DNA from: Planctomycetota bacterium
Lineage (GTDB): Bacteria > Planctomycetota > UBA11346
DNA length: 15,118 nt
NCBI GenBank assembly: GCA_024641365.1
Contig: JAHEDF010000035.1
Location: 1-15,118, forward strand
Direction of reading: 5' to 3'
Within the stretch, counting starts at the first letter, position 1. Every line of letters starts with the position of its first letter. The notes below the pieces were generated by a model that saw only the letters and a program-made list of their open reading frames with translations, searched no databases and had not been told where the DNA came from. Positions 6,926-13,903 of this stretch are shown here, in pieces. Both the position numbers and the translations under genes were made by a program.

Positions 6926-7846
6926 TCATGCTTGAAAGAGGCGTTTAGCTCGCTTCGTTATCGCCACTGTAGCAACATTTGCTAAACGTCGTTCGTTAGA
7001 AATGACATAATATCGTTCACGAATACTCTCGCTTCGTCCAATTTCCTCGACATCAAATTGCTTACATACATCATCTGCTATGACACTTGGTGCTATGAAC
7101 ACTCCTTTGCCTGATTTTCCAAAAACTTTCTGTAATGCGCTATCTTGAAATTCGCCAATAATTAGCGGTGAAATCTGGTGCTCTTGAAACCACCCATCTA
7201 TCTGCTGACGCACGGGTACATCTGGGTGTGGCAACAAAAATGGTTGACCATGTAAAGATTGAGGGAAATTCTTCTTTAGTAACTTGGGTTTTAAAACAGG
7301 TGCTGCAAAAAAAGACATCCCCGTTTCACCTAACAAATGATTAAAGCCCTGAATGCCCATATTTGGGGGCAATGGCTGATCGCTCAGCACCGCATCAAGA
7401 TTGTGAATTGCTAATCCTGCAAATAAACGACGCGATTCATCCTCTAAGCATGATAAATGCAATCCGCCTGAAATTGATAGGGCTGGTTCAATAATTTTAT
7501 ACGCAATCATTTTCGGAACCTGATCACATACGCCAATAGTCATTCGCTGTCTTTCATCACCACCGCCATTAATAAATTCAGTTAATCGACGACTTGTTGA
7601 AAATATATCATCGGCATAGGAAGCGATTCCCTCGCCAAGAGAGGTTAATGTCAAATTGCGTCCGCTTTTACTAAAAAGTGGGGCTCCCAGTGCCTCTTCA
7701 AAAGCCTTTAATTGCCCGCTAATCGTTGGCTGAGAGACATGTAACCGTTCACAGGCTCGGCTAATGGTGCCTTCGCGTGCCACCACCCAAAAATAACGCA
7801 AATGATGGAAGTTTAGTAAGTCTGGATTGATCTGTCGAAGATTCAT
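6926..7846 (-). CDS. nhaR: LysR-family regulator, NhaR-like
   Basis: This is a LysR-type transcriptional regulator of 306 residues, the family's usual length, closest in features to NhaR, the activator of the sodium/proton antiporter nhaA. The winged helix-turn-helix spans about residues 12-72 (LNFHHLRYFWVVAREGTISR, then LHVSQPTISGQLKAFEEALG and LFSKSGRNL). The effector domain follows, with NhaR-like landmarks: FINGG..., HLSCLEDE, LDAVLSDQPL, GETGMSFF, LLPHPDVPVRQQIDGWF, IIGEFQDSALQKVFG, GVFIAPSVIADDV and VEEIGRSESIRERYYVI. The ATG is preceded by AGGA at suitable spacing. It is transcribed divergently from the HPF-like/TerC operon at 7937, the classical LysR arrangement, and so probably controls it. 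The inducer (Na+, pH or other) is inferred only from the family. Confidence 0.88.
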   Translation of the reverse strand: MNLRQINPDLLNFHHLRYFWVVAREGTISRACERLHVSQPTISGQLKAFEEALGAPLFSKSGRNLTLTSLGEGIASYADDIFSTSRRLTEFINGGGDERQRMTIGVCDQVPKMIAYKIIEPALSISGGLHLSCLEDESRRLFAGLAIHNLDAVLSDQPLPPNMGIQGFNHLLGETGMSFFAAPVLKPKLLKKNFPQSLHGQPFLLPHPDVPVRQQIDGWFQEHQISPLIIGEFQDSALQKVFGKSGKGVFIAPSVIADDVCKQFDVEEIGRSESIRERYYVISNERRLANVATVAITKRAKRLFQA

Positions 7847-7892
7847 CGGCTTTTCCTATGTATGAACGATGCGCTTTCGATGCCCACCTACA

Positions 7893-7908
7893 ATATAACT
7901 AACTATAT
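7893..7908. promoter_or_regulatory. Possible LysR-binding dyad in the divergent intergenic region
   Basis: ATATAACTAACTATAT contains the inverted arms ATATA and TATAT around a 6-base centre, compatible with the T-N11-A pattern recognised by LysR-type regulators. It lies in the 90-base region between the NhaR-like gene and the 7937 gene, 28 bases before the latter's ATG. The TATAAC within it could also serve as a -10 box. Confidence 0.3.
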
Positions 7909-7936
7909 CATTCCACATAACCCACAGGAGACCGAT

Positions 7937-8245
7937 ATGAATCACCAACGCTCAACCTTAATTCGCTATTCAGGTGATAGCACTTTATGGACTGAACAGC
8001 GAAAAAAGCTCGCTGCAACACAACTATGGAAAATAGCAGGGAATTATCAGCATAAAGTTCACGGAGCGATGGTTGCGCTTGAATTAAATTTCCAAAGAAA
8101 TTTTTTAGTAACGCTTGGCATATTTACCACTGACGGCCAAATACAACTATCCACAGCCATTCATAATAAAGCAGATCTCGCTATAAATAATGCCTGTCAG
8201 GATCTGCGTAGTTGTTTTGAACAACCACAATTATGCCCTGCATAA
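7937..8245 (+). CDS. HPF/RaiA-like small protein, paralogue 2
   Basis: This 102-residue protein is paralogous to the products at 6442 and 8283. The frame is open from an ATG at 7862, but ATG 7937 has CAGGAG (7925-7930) six bases upstream and gives the same length as its paralogues, so I chose it. The order matches an HPF/RaiA-type fold: strand STLIRYSGDS, helix LWTEQRKKLAATQLWKIAG, strands HGAMVALEL, FLVTLGIFTT and IQLSTAI, helix ADLAINNACQDLRSCF. The T/D-G-Q-I-x-x-S turn is the most HPF-like element. The basic surface that binds 16S rRNA in true HPF is not obvious, so the activity is uncertain. It is the first gene of an operon with 8283, 8597 and 8936, divergent from the NhaR-like regulator. 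Confidence 0.62.
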   Translation: MNHQRSTLIRYSGDSTLWTEQRKKLAATQLWKIAGNYQHKVHGAMVALELNFQRNFLVTLGIFTTDGQIQLSTAIHNKADLAINNACQDLRSCFEQPQLCPA

Positions 8246-8282
8246 CGGATAATATACTCACTAATCACATCACGGAGCTTTT

Positions 8283-8585
8283 ATGTCACATCCAATTTTT
8301 CACCTGTTTGGAGATGCTCAGATATGGGAATCGGGCACCCAGGAACAAGCAAAACAACAATGTCTTACCGCCATAAAAAATGCAGGACGGTTTATACGGT
8401 GGATACATGTACGCTTAGACCGTGTCTCAAAGCATCATATTTTAGCAACCGTACATTTAGACATCGCACAAAAACCGCTATTAAATTTTACCGTTGTAGA
8501 CCAATCACCACAATCGGCATTACAGGCCGTATTTACGAAAATAACTCAGCATTACCAACACTATAACAAAGCAAAAAGCGCTTAA
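8283..8585 (+). CDS. HPF/RaiA-like small protein, paralogue 3
   Basis: This 100-residue protein is the most diverged of the three paralogues. It keeps the shared start (FHLFGDAQIWE, compare GD-x-x-LWT), helix EQAKQQCLTAIKNAG, strands WIHVRLDRV, ILATVHLDI and LNFTVVDQS, and a final helix SALQAVFTKITQHYQHY. The strand IHVRLDRV followed by a charged turn and the -QSALQAVFTK- helix resemble the HPF/RaiA domain. GGAG (8274-8277) lies five bases before the ATG. It follows the 7937 gene by 37 bases and precedes the 8597 gene by 11, so the genes form one operon. A role on the ribosome is inferred from fold resemblance only. Confidence 0.58.
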   Translation: MSHPIFHLFGDAQIWESGTQEQAKQQCLTAIKNAGRFIRWIHVRLDRVSKHHILATVHLDIAQKPLLNFTVVDQSPQSALQAVFTKITQHYQHYNKAKSA

Positions 8586-8596
8586 GGAGCTTCGTC

Positions 8597-8857
8597 ATGA
8601 AAACCTCATTTGTAACAACACCTACTCAATTATCCACATCCACGTTATGGAGAAAACGCTTCTTACGCGGTGGCATGCTAGCCATTATGGTCCTGGCAAT
8701 TGGCGAAATTCTTTTAGTAAGCAGCCTCTATATTCATGAACCGTTAGCATGGCCATTTATCCTACAAGCAGTCGCCATGTTTCTTGGTGCTTTAAGTGGC
8801 TACATTATTGGCGTGCGCAAATTACCTAAACCAATTCCGATTACTCAATCTCACTAA
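8597..8857 (+). CDS. Small membrane protein with two helices (86 aa)
   Basis: I do not recognise a named family. The sequence shows a basic N-terminal region (WRKRFLRGG), helix 1 at about 27-47 (MLAIMVLAIGEILLVSSLYI), a short polar turn, helix 2 at about 52-73 (AWPFILQAVAMFLGALSGYII) and a basic tail, predicting both ends in the cytoplasm. A strong AAGGAG (8584-8589) overlaps the stop of the previous gene, and the spacing of 11 bases implies cotranscription. Being placed immediately before the TerC-type exporter gene, it may be an accessory or sensor subunit of it, but nothing in the sequence proves this. Confidence 0.7.
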   Translation: MKTSFVTTPTQLSTSTLWRKRFLRGGMLAIMVLAIGEILLVSSLYIHEPLAWPFILQAVAMFLGALSGYIIGVRKLPKPIPITQSH

Positions 8858-8871
8858 AATACAATCCAATT

Positions 8872-8902
8872 GTCAGCAGAGCCGGTGTTCGGCTCTGCTG
8901 AC
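8872..8902. promoter_or_regulatory. Perfect 13-bp stem-loop before the TerC gene
   Basis: GTCAGCAGAGCCG (8872-8884) and CGGCTCTGCTGAC (8890-8902) pair perfectly around the loop GTGTT. The hairpin sits in the 78-base gap between the small membrane protein and the terC-type gene. No T tract follows, so a simple Rho-independent terminator is unlikely. It could act as an mRNA-processing or stability element that sets the relative level of terC transcript. The gap is too short for a full yybP-ykoY manganese riboswitch, and I do not see one. Confidence 0.6.
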
Positions 8903-8935
8903 GCAACAGTATAACTTTTATATCAAGGACGCGCT

Positions 8936-10075
8936 ATGGACATAAATTGGACTGTATTTGCGATTTTTAATGTTGTTATAATCGCACTACTGTTGTTTGA
9001 TCTTGGGCTTTTCCATCGTAAATCAGCGCCTGTTTCTGTACGCAGCTCATTAATCTGGACGGCAGTCTGGGTGTCGTTAGCCATGGCATTTAACGGTTTA
9101 ATTTATTTTAAACCCGAATGGTTATTTAATGAACACCAGTTAGCAAAAGCCATTGAGACGGGTGAAGTCATTGCGAGCGCATCTATAGCTGATTTAGGGT
9201 TATTGAAAGCCGAACAGTTTTTTGCCGGCTTTCTTATCGAAAAAGCTTTGGCCGTGGACAATTTATTCGTCTTTATGTTAATATTTACGGCCTTTGCCGT
9301 GCCCGCTGCCTATCAACATAAATTATTATTTTATGGGATTTTAGGCGCCTTGGTCATGCGCGCTATTTTTATATTCGCTGGAGTTGCAATCATTGATCAA
9401 TTTACGTGGATGCTCTACTTGTTTGGATTATTCCTGATTTGGACTGGGGTACGTATGTTGATGCCCAAGCCCCCTATGGACCCTAAAAACCATTGGAGCG
9501 TTCGCTTTGCTCGACGAATTCTACCTTTTAGCGAACGTTTTGATGGAGATAGATTTATTACCAAGGTAAATGGCAAATGGGTTTTCACCCCACTATTTCT
9601 GGTACTGATCATGATTGAGGCAACTGATTTAATTTTTGCGGTTGATTCAATTCCCGCTGTCATCGCAATTAGCAATGATGCCTTTATCGTCTACACTTCA
9701 AATGTATTCGCTATTTTAGGATTACGTTCACTTTATTTCTGCCTTGCTGGGTTGGCCCACTATTTACATTATCTCACCTATGGTCTGTCAGCTATCCTGG
9801 TGTTTGTTGGATGCAAAATGTTAGCCCATGCAATTCCAGTTACGACCACAGTATTGGACGCATCTGGCTCGTTAGTTACTAGTACTGAACCATTTAAAAT
9901 GCCTATTTGGATTTCATTAAGTGTCATAATCGGTGTCCTGTCTATAACTATTTTAGCTTCGTATATCCGTTCACGCATAAACCGCATACGCTCAGATAAT
10001 CATGATTCATCATCTACTGAGAAAAATTCCCGTGAAGACTCAGGCAACAATGACCTGCCATGTACGGTGCCCTAA
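8936..10075 (+). CDS. TerC/Alx-family metal exporter
   Basis: This is an inner-membrane protein of 379 residues in the TerC family, to which E. coli Alx (linked to manganese export and alkaline response) belongs. The two family signatures are clear: EKALAVDNLFVF (102-113) and MIEATDLIFAVDSIPAV (226-242). Their acidic residues (E102, D108, E228, D231, D237) are the metal-coordinating candidates. Also typical is NVFAILGLRSLYF (256-268). About eight to nine hydrophobic helices cover residues 5-345. The C-terminal 35 residues are a hydrophilic, Ser/Asp-rich tail. AAGGA (8925-8929) precedes the ATG. As last gene of the operon with two HPF-like proteins and a small membrane protein, facing an NhaR-like regulator, it probably serves in ion or pH stress. 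Tellurite resistance cannot be inferred from the sequence alone. Confidence 0.88.
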   Translation: MDINWTVFAIFNVVIIALLLFDLGLFHRKSAPVSVRSSLIWTAVWVSLAMAFNGLIYFKPEWLFNEHQLAKAIETGEVIASASIADLGLLKAEQFFAGFLIEKALAVDNLFVFMLIFTAFAVPAAYQHKLLFYGILGALVMRAIFIFAGVAIIDQFTWMLYLFGLFLIWTGVRMLMPKPPMDPKNHWSVRFARRILPFSERFDGDRFITKVNGKWVFTPLFLVLIMIEATDLIFAVDSIPAVIAISNDAFIVYTSNVFAILGLRSLYFCLAGLAHYLHYLTYGLSAILVFVGCKMLAHAIPVTTTVLDASGSLVTSTEPFKMPIWISLSVIIGVLSITILASYIRSRINRIRSDNHDSSSTEKNSREDSGNNDLPCTVP

Positions 10076-10142
10076 TAACGCACGGTGTTTTAGACTGGAG
10101 CTGTAATATCTGACTAAGAAAAATGCTGCTGGTTCGTAGAAT

Positions 10143-10173
10143 CGGTTAACTGGTCACCGTTCATGACTAACCG
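10143..10173. other. Weak hairpin just before the ribosome binding site of the DUF4139 gene
   Basis: CGGTTA (10143-10148) and TAACCG (10168-10173) can pair and end two bases before GAGG (10176-10179). This short stem might affect translation of the 10187 gene. Chance is possible. Confidence 0.25.
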
Positions 10174-10186
10174 GCGAGGTATTTTT

Positions 10187-11578
10187 ATGCATAAGATTCT
10201 TATGTTACTGTCTTTAGGCCTATTTATTTCAGCCTTACAGGCAGCCGTTGGGCTCACAACTGTTCCCAATCGCGATGTGGTACGGATGACCATCTATAAC
10301 GCTGTTGATCTCACCTTAGTCCAAGAATCGCGCACGCTGATTTTGAAAAAAGGTTTGAATCGCATTCAATATCAATGGGCCGGGACTTTAATTGATACCA
10401 CCTCATTAGAATTGCGCTCGCTCAAAAACGCTGCAGATACGGATATCCTTGGCGTTATTTATCCGCCAAACTCCCCTGCTACGCTCATTTGGGAAGTTGA
10501 AAGTCGCATCGAAGGTCCGGCGGTTTTTGAAATTAGTTATTTTACCTCGGGGATAAGTTGGAGTGCGGATTATGTTGTCCGTGCATCGCCTGATGAGCGA
10601 CATGCGGATTTAGAGGGTTGGGTAGGAGTCATTAATAATTCAGGTGAAGATTATCCAAAAGCTGACGTGCGTTTAGTCGTTGGCAGTATTAATCTCATCG
10701 AACAGATTCGTGATTTAGCAAGTGGACAATTAATACAAAGAAAGACTGAGCTTGATAAAGAGGCGATCGTTCGATTTGGTCGTGTGGAAAAAATGCTCGA
10801 GAAAAGTGATGGTGATGCTCGAGAACTTACGACTAATTGGTATGCATTAGGGGGTGCCGCTCACGGGGGAAAAAAGCCTGATGTCGTCTCGGCCAGATTA
10901 GGTGACTATCATATTTTTACCATTTCAGGAGTGCAGAATATTTCGAACGGCACTACCGCTCGCTTCCAAGCAATTACTAATACCAAACCTTTACCTATTG
11001 AAGTTTTATATCGTGTTCCATTTATGGAAAACAACGCCAGTAAATTATATCGTTTTATTAACGACAAAGCACATGAATTGCCAAAAGGGCCACTTCCTGA
11101 CGGACAGTGGCATATTTTTCATGTCACCGATGAACAAAATAAAACCCTCAGTTATAGCGCCACGACCCAACATGTTTACGTACCGCCCGATCAAAAGGTA
11201 GAATTACAGCTTGGGGTTGATCCTGGAATTATGGTCTCACAAGAACACTTAACACATGCCGAAACACAACATCATTTTAATAAAGAAGGCAGTGTCGATG
11301 CCTGGAACATACATAACAGTTATTCATTTAACTTAGTAAATACTAAATCGATTCCTATATCAGTTGAATTTCTGGTACAGACTGACGGTGACTGGACGAT
11401 AACAAATTTAACCGGAGAGCGTCGTGATCAATCCACCTATCGTCACCAAGCTCAAGTCGAAGCCGGCACCACACTAGCATTGGGTCCATTTACGGTTTCG
11501 GTGCGAACCAGTAATATTGTGGCGGAACCGAAACTACCTAAAATAAATCCGTTACCTACAATCAAAGTAAGTCCATAA
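10187..11578 (+). CDS. Secreted DUF4139-domain protein
   Basis: This is a 463-residue protein with a signal peptide (MHKILMLLSLGLFISALQA, probable cleavage after QA), so exported to the periplasm or outer membrane. The body matches DUF4139-family proteins, whose function is unknown: an N-terminal beta region VVRMTIYNAVDLTLVQESRTL followed by LELRSL, then the characteristic FEISYFTSGISWSADYVV and LEGWVGVINNSGEDYPKADVRLVVG (about residues 120-180). The C-terminal half is rich in beta strands and includes LGPFTVSVRT near the end. The frame is open from an ATG at 10163. The ATG at 10187 has GAGG at 10176-10179 seven bases upstream and starts directly at the signal peptide, so I prefer it. The gene appears to stand alone. 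Confidence 0.82.
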   Translation: MHKILMLLSLGLFISALQAAVGLTTVPNRDVVRMTIYNAVDLTLVQESRTLILKKGLNRIQYQWAGTLIDTTSLELRSLKNAADTDILGVIYPPNSPATLIWEVESRIEGPAVFEISYFTSGISWSADYVVRASPDERHADLEGWVGVINNSGEDYPKADVRLVVGSINLIEQIRDLASGQLIQRKTELDKEAIVRFGRVEKMLEKSDGDARELTTNWYALGGAAHGGKKPDVVSARLGDYHIFTISGVQNISNGTTARFQAITNTKPLPIEVLYRVPFMENNASKLYRFINDKAHELPKGPLPDGQWHIFHVTDEQNKTLSYSATTQHVYVPPDQKVELQLGVDPGIMVSQEHLTHAETQHHFNKEGSVDAWNIHNSYSFNLVNTKSIPISVEFLVQTDGDWTITNLTGERRDQSTYRHQAQVEAGTTLALGPFTVSVRTSNIVAEPKLPKINPLPTIKVSP

Positions 11579-11677
11579 TAAAAATTCTTATCGCACCAAG
11601 TGAGGTATCAGACTCATTGCTATTCGGCTAATCATCGCGTCCCCCCCCCTGGAAAATACGTTTAATCGAAAACAGAC

Positions 11678-11708
11678 TAACCGCAGAGGACGCAGAGAGC
11701 GCAGAGGG
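11678..11708. repeat. Left arm of the inner inverted repeat, made of CGCAGAG units
   Basis: This arm begins TAACCGCAGAGGACGCAGAG and consists of three near-identical 9-base units (CGCAGAGGA, CGCAGAGAG, CGCAGAGGG). It is inverted relative to 11791-11821. Similar CGCAGAG-rich intergenic repeats are, from memory, widespread in diverse bacterial genomes. Confidence 0.75.
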
Positions 11709-11790
11709 AATTTATAAAAATATCTTAGCTCATTCCATTGCCTTTAAATGCCAATAAACGGTAATTTTTATAGTAGATTTGTTTAAAACC

Positions 11791-11821
11791 ATCTCTGCGC
11801 TCTTTGCGCCCTCTGCGGTTA
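11791..11821. repeat. Right arm of the inner inverted repeat
   Basis: This is the inverted partner of 11678-11708, ending GCGCCCTCTGCGGTTA. The four differences from the left arm are two internal transitions and two bases at the inner tip, leaving a stable imperfect stem. Confidence 0.75.
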
Positions 11822-11907
11822 ATTGCCTTTTGGTGAATTTTCAATTTTTCAGTAAATGCCGATTTAAACGAGGTTATTAGCCGAATAGCATTGTATCAGA
11901 CTCGTGT

Positions 11908-11945
11908 AAAAAAGTAACCTGCGACTATTATCGCAGGTTACTTTT
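11908..11945. terminator. Bidirectional Rho-independent terminator
   Basis: AAAAGTAACCTGCGA (11910-11924) and TCGCAGGTTACTTTT (11931-11945) form a 15-bp stem with a 6-base loop. On the minus strand it begins nine bases after the helicase stop and is followed by a run of six T (the A run at 11908-11913). On the plus strand it is followed by TTTT at its right edge. It therefore terminates the helicase transcript and could also stop read-through from the DUF4139 side. Confidence 0.88.
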
Positions 11946-11954
11946 ATGTAAACG

Positions 11955-13844
11955 TTATTTCTTCGGCTTTTTATGCCGTTGTGGGCGGTAGGGCTTCTTT
12001 TCTTGGCCGCCCTTACTACCTTTTTCGAATTTTTTCTTGTCGTCCCATTTTTTGCCGTCTTTCTTTTTACCCGAATCATTGCCTTCGGACCCTTTTTTAT
12101 CATAGCCTTTTTTGGGTGACGAATCACTAAAGGTTTTAGGCGGTATCTCTTTTTTCGGTGCATCATCTCGCGGGGGCCGTGATTCATCACTGCGAGTTGG
12201 ACGCGGGCCATCATGTCGTGGCGGGCGATCACTATAATTACGTGGGCCTTCGTCATTATCAGAACGATTAAATCGCTCGTTACGTGGCGGTCGGTTTCCG
12301 CTGTAGCCACCACCATAACCACCGCGATCCCGCCCGCGGCCGCGATAACCACCATCTCCACCGCCGCCATAACCACCACTACTGCCACGGTTATAACCAC
12401 CGCGACCACCACGTTGGTAGCCACCACCACCGCCACCACCGCCGCCACTACCCCGTCCGCCGCCAACAACTGATTCTAAACGGTTACCAGATAAGCCGAT
12501 GCGATCTGGGCCAGTAATGGCACGTTTAGAGAGCAGCATCGATAGCGCTTTGCAGGCGGCTTCGCTGGGGTCCATTTCTTCACACATTTGTGCAAATAAT
12601 TCAACAACACCTTCTGCCACTGGTTGTTCGCACAGAGCTTTAATTAATTTTTCGTCTTTTCTTTTATGGACATCTGCTAACGAGGGGATTTCACCATGCA
12701 CGAATGATGCTTTGATGGCATGTTGAATACGTTTTAATTTACGAAATTCGAATGGCGTTACGAGCGTAATCGCCTTCCCCTTACGACCGGCGCGACCTGT
12801 ACGGCCAATTCGGTGTACATAACTATCTTGGTCAAATGGCATGTGATAATTAAATACATGTGTCACATCAGAAACGTCTAAACCACGCGCAGCAACATCT
12901 GTAGCTACTAATATTTCGATGCGACCCTTTTTAAATGCACCAATAGCGGTTTGACGCTGGCCTTGTTCCATATCGCCATGTAACGCACCCGCTGGATCAC
13001 CACGTGAAATAAGCGTGGTACATAATTCATCAGCTTCACGTTTGGTACGGCAAAATACGATCGATTTGCCAGGTTCTTCTGCCTCAATTAATCGAACAAC
13101 AGCGTCTAAGCGTTCACGTTCTTCAATGACATAAAAAAATTGTTCAATGTCAGTTTTAAATTCTGTGGTCGCTGTTAAATTAAGCGTTTGAGGATTGCTT
13201 AAAATCTTTTGCGCTAAATGACGAATTTGTGGGGGCATGGTCGCCGAAAACATTAATGTTTGTCGGTCAGCTGGTAAATGTTCAAATATAGCGTGAATAT
13301 CCTCTAGAAAGCCCATATCGAGCATTTCGTCGGCTTCGTCTAAAATAACCGTATGTGGTTCAAAATTACGTAAATTACCAGATGACAAATGATCCAATAA
13401 ACGCCCTGGTGTTGCGACTACAATATTAGCGCCGCGGTCAATCATTTCCAATTGACGACGACTTGATTGTCCGCCGTAAACAGCAACGGTTTTTGCTCCG
13501 GCGCGATTACCTAATTTATATAATTCATCACTAACTTGCGCTGCTAATTCGCGCGTCGGTGCTATAACTAATACCTGCACGCCCTTTTTCTGAATATCAA
13601 TTTTATGCATGGCCGGCAATCCAAAAGCCGCCGTTTTTCCGGTTCCGGTTTGTGCCATCGCAATTAAATCAGCACCTTGCAAAACCAGTGGAATGGCCTG
13701 GGTTTGAATAGGGCTGGGGATTTTATAACCGGCCGCATTAATGCCGCTGATTATGTCGGGACGCAGACCAAAATCATGGAACGTCTGTGTCGGTGGCTGG
13801 TCTTCTGCAGTCATGGGCTTCTCATTGGGCGCCGTGTCATCCAC
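11955..13844 (-). CDS. DEAD-box RNA helicase with RGG- and Lys-rich C-terminal tail
   Basis: This is an ATP-dependent RNA helicase of the DeaD/CsdA-RhlE type, acting on structured RNA in ribosome assembly, mRNA decay or cold growth. All core motifs are present: Q-motif around 22-47, AQTGTGKT (64-71), PTREL (96-100), TPGR (145-148), DEAD (169-172), SAT (200-202), VFCRTK (263-268), ATDVAARGLD (314-323) and HRIGRTGR (344-351). After a helical region (about 385-450) comes a low-complexity tail: a Gly/Arg/Tyr-rich RGG-like stretch (461-515), an Arg/Pro/Asp/Ser stretch (516-565) and a Lys-rich end (566-629). The GTG at 13844 has no ribosome binding site. The ATG at 13814 (codon 11), preceded by TGAGAAG, is an equally good start. 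It lies 59 bases downstream of the aldo-keto reductase gene on the same strand. Named deaD/rhlE only at family level. Confidence 0.9.
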   Translation of the reverse strand: MDDTAPNEKPMTAEDQPPTQTFHDFGLRPDIISGINAAGYKIPSPIQTQAIPLVLQGADLIAMAQTGTGKTAAFGLPAMHKIDIQKKGVQVLVIAPTRELAAQVSDELYKLGNRAGAKTVAVYGGQSSRRQLEMIDRGANIVVATPGRLLDHLSSGNLRNFEPHTVILDEADEMLDMGFLEDIHAIFEHLPADRQTLMFSATMPPQIRHLAQKILSNPQTLNLTATTEFKTDIEQFFYVIEERERLDAVVRLIEAEEPGKSIVFCRTKREADELCTTLISRGDPAGALHGDMEQGQRQTAIGAFKKGRIEILVATDVAARGLDVSDVTHVFNYHMPFDQDSYVHRIGRTGRAGRKGKAITLVTPFEFRKLKRIQHAIKASFVHGEIPSLADVHKRKDEKLIKALCEQPVAEGVVELFAQMCEEMDPSEAACKALSMLLSKRAITGPDRIGLSGNRLESVVGGGRGSGGGGGGGGGYQRGGRGGYNRGSSGGYGGGGDGGYRGRGRDRGGYGGGYSGNRPPRNERFNRSDNDEGPRNYSDRPPRHDGPRPTRSDESRPPRDDAPKKEIPPKTFSDSSPKKGYDKKGSEGNDSGKKKDGKKWDDKKKFEKGSKGGQEKKPYRPQRHKKPKK

Positions 13845-13903
13845 AAAAATTGCGGAAAAGCCAGTGGGTATCTGGTTTACAGCGTCACAACTACCTGAAA
13901 ATC

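Larger units (their letters stand above)
11605..11903. mobile_element. MITE-like non-coding element with 11-bp direct repeats
   Basis: The element spans 11616-11892 (277 bp). Its ends, ATTGCTATTCGGCTAAT (11616-11632) and ATTAGCCGAATAGCATT (11876-11892), are inverted repeats matching at 16 of 17 positions. Each is flanked immediately by the same 11 bases, GTATCAGACTC (11605-11615 and 11893-11903), as expected for a target-site duplication. Inside lies a second inverted repeat: 11678-11708 pairs with 11791-11821 at 27 of 31 positions. A third is TATAAAAAT (11713-11721) with ATTTTTATA (11764-11772). There is no coding frame. A run of nine C at 11641-11649 is also present. It sits between the DUF4139 stop and the helicase terminator. 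A mobile element moved in trans by an unidentified transposase is the best reading. Confidence 0.7.

Noticed and set aside
7862..7936. Upstream ATG at 7862 as start of HPF-like paralogue 2
   Set aside because: It has no ribosome binding site, would add 25 residues absent from both paralogues, and would use up nearly all the divergent promoter region.
8858..8935. yybP-ykoY manganese riboswitch upstream of the TerC gene
   Set aside because: The gap is only 78 bases and is filled by a simple perfect hairpin. The conserved multi-helix core of that riboswitch is not seen.
11864..12469. 201-codon minus-strand frame, very rich in Val and Ala
   Set aside because: It is the shifted frame of the helicase's Gly/Arg-rich tail (GGT/GGC repeats read as GTG/GCG) and it runs through the terminator into the MITE-like element.
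12213..12517. Thr/Ala-rich and His-rich open frames on the plus strand
   Set aside because: They are antisense to the repetitive glycine codons of the helicase tail. The low-complexity composition explains the lack of stops.
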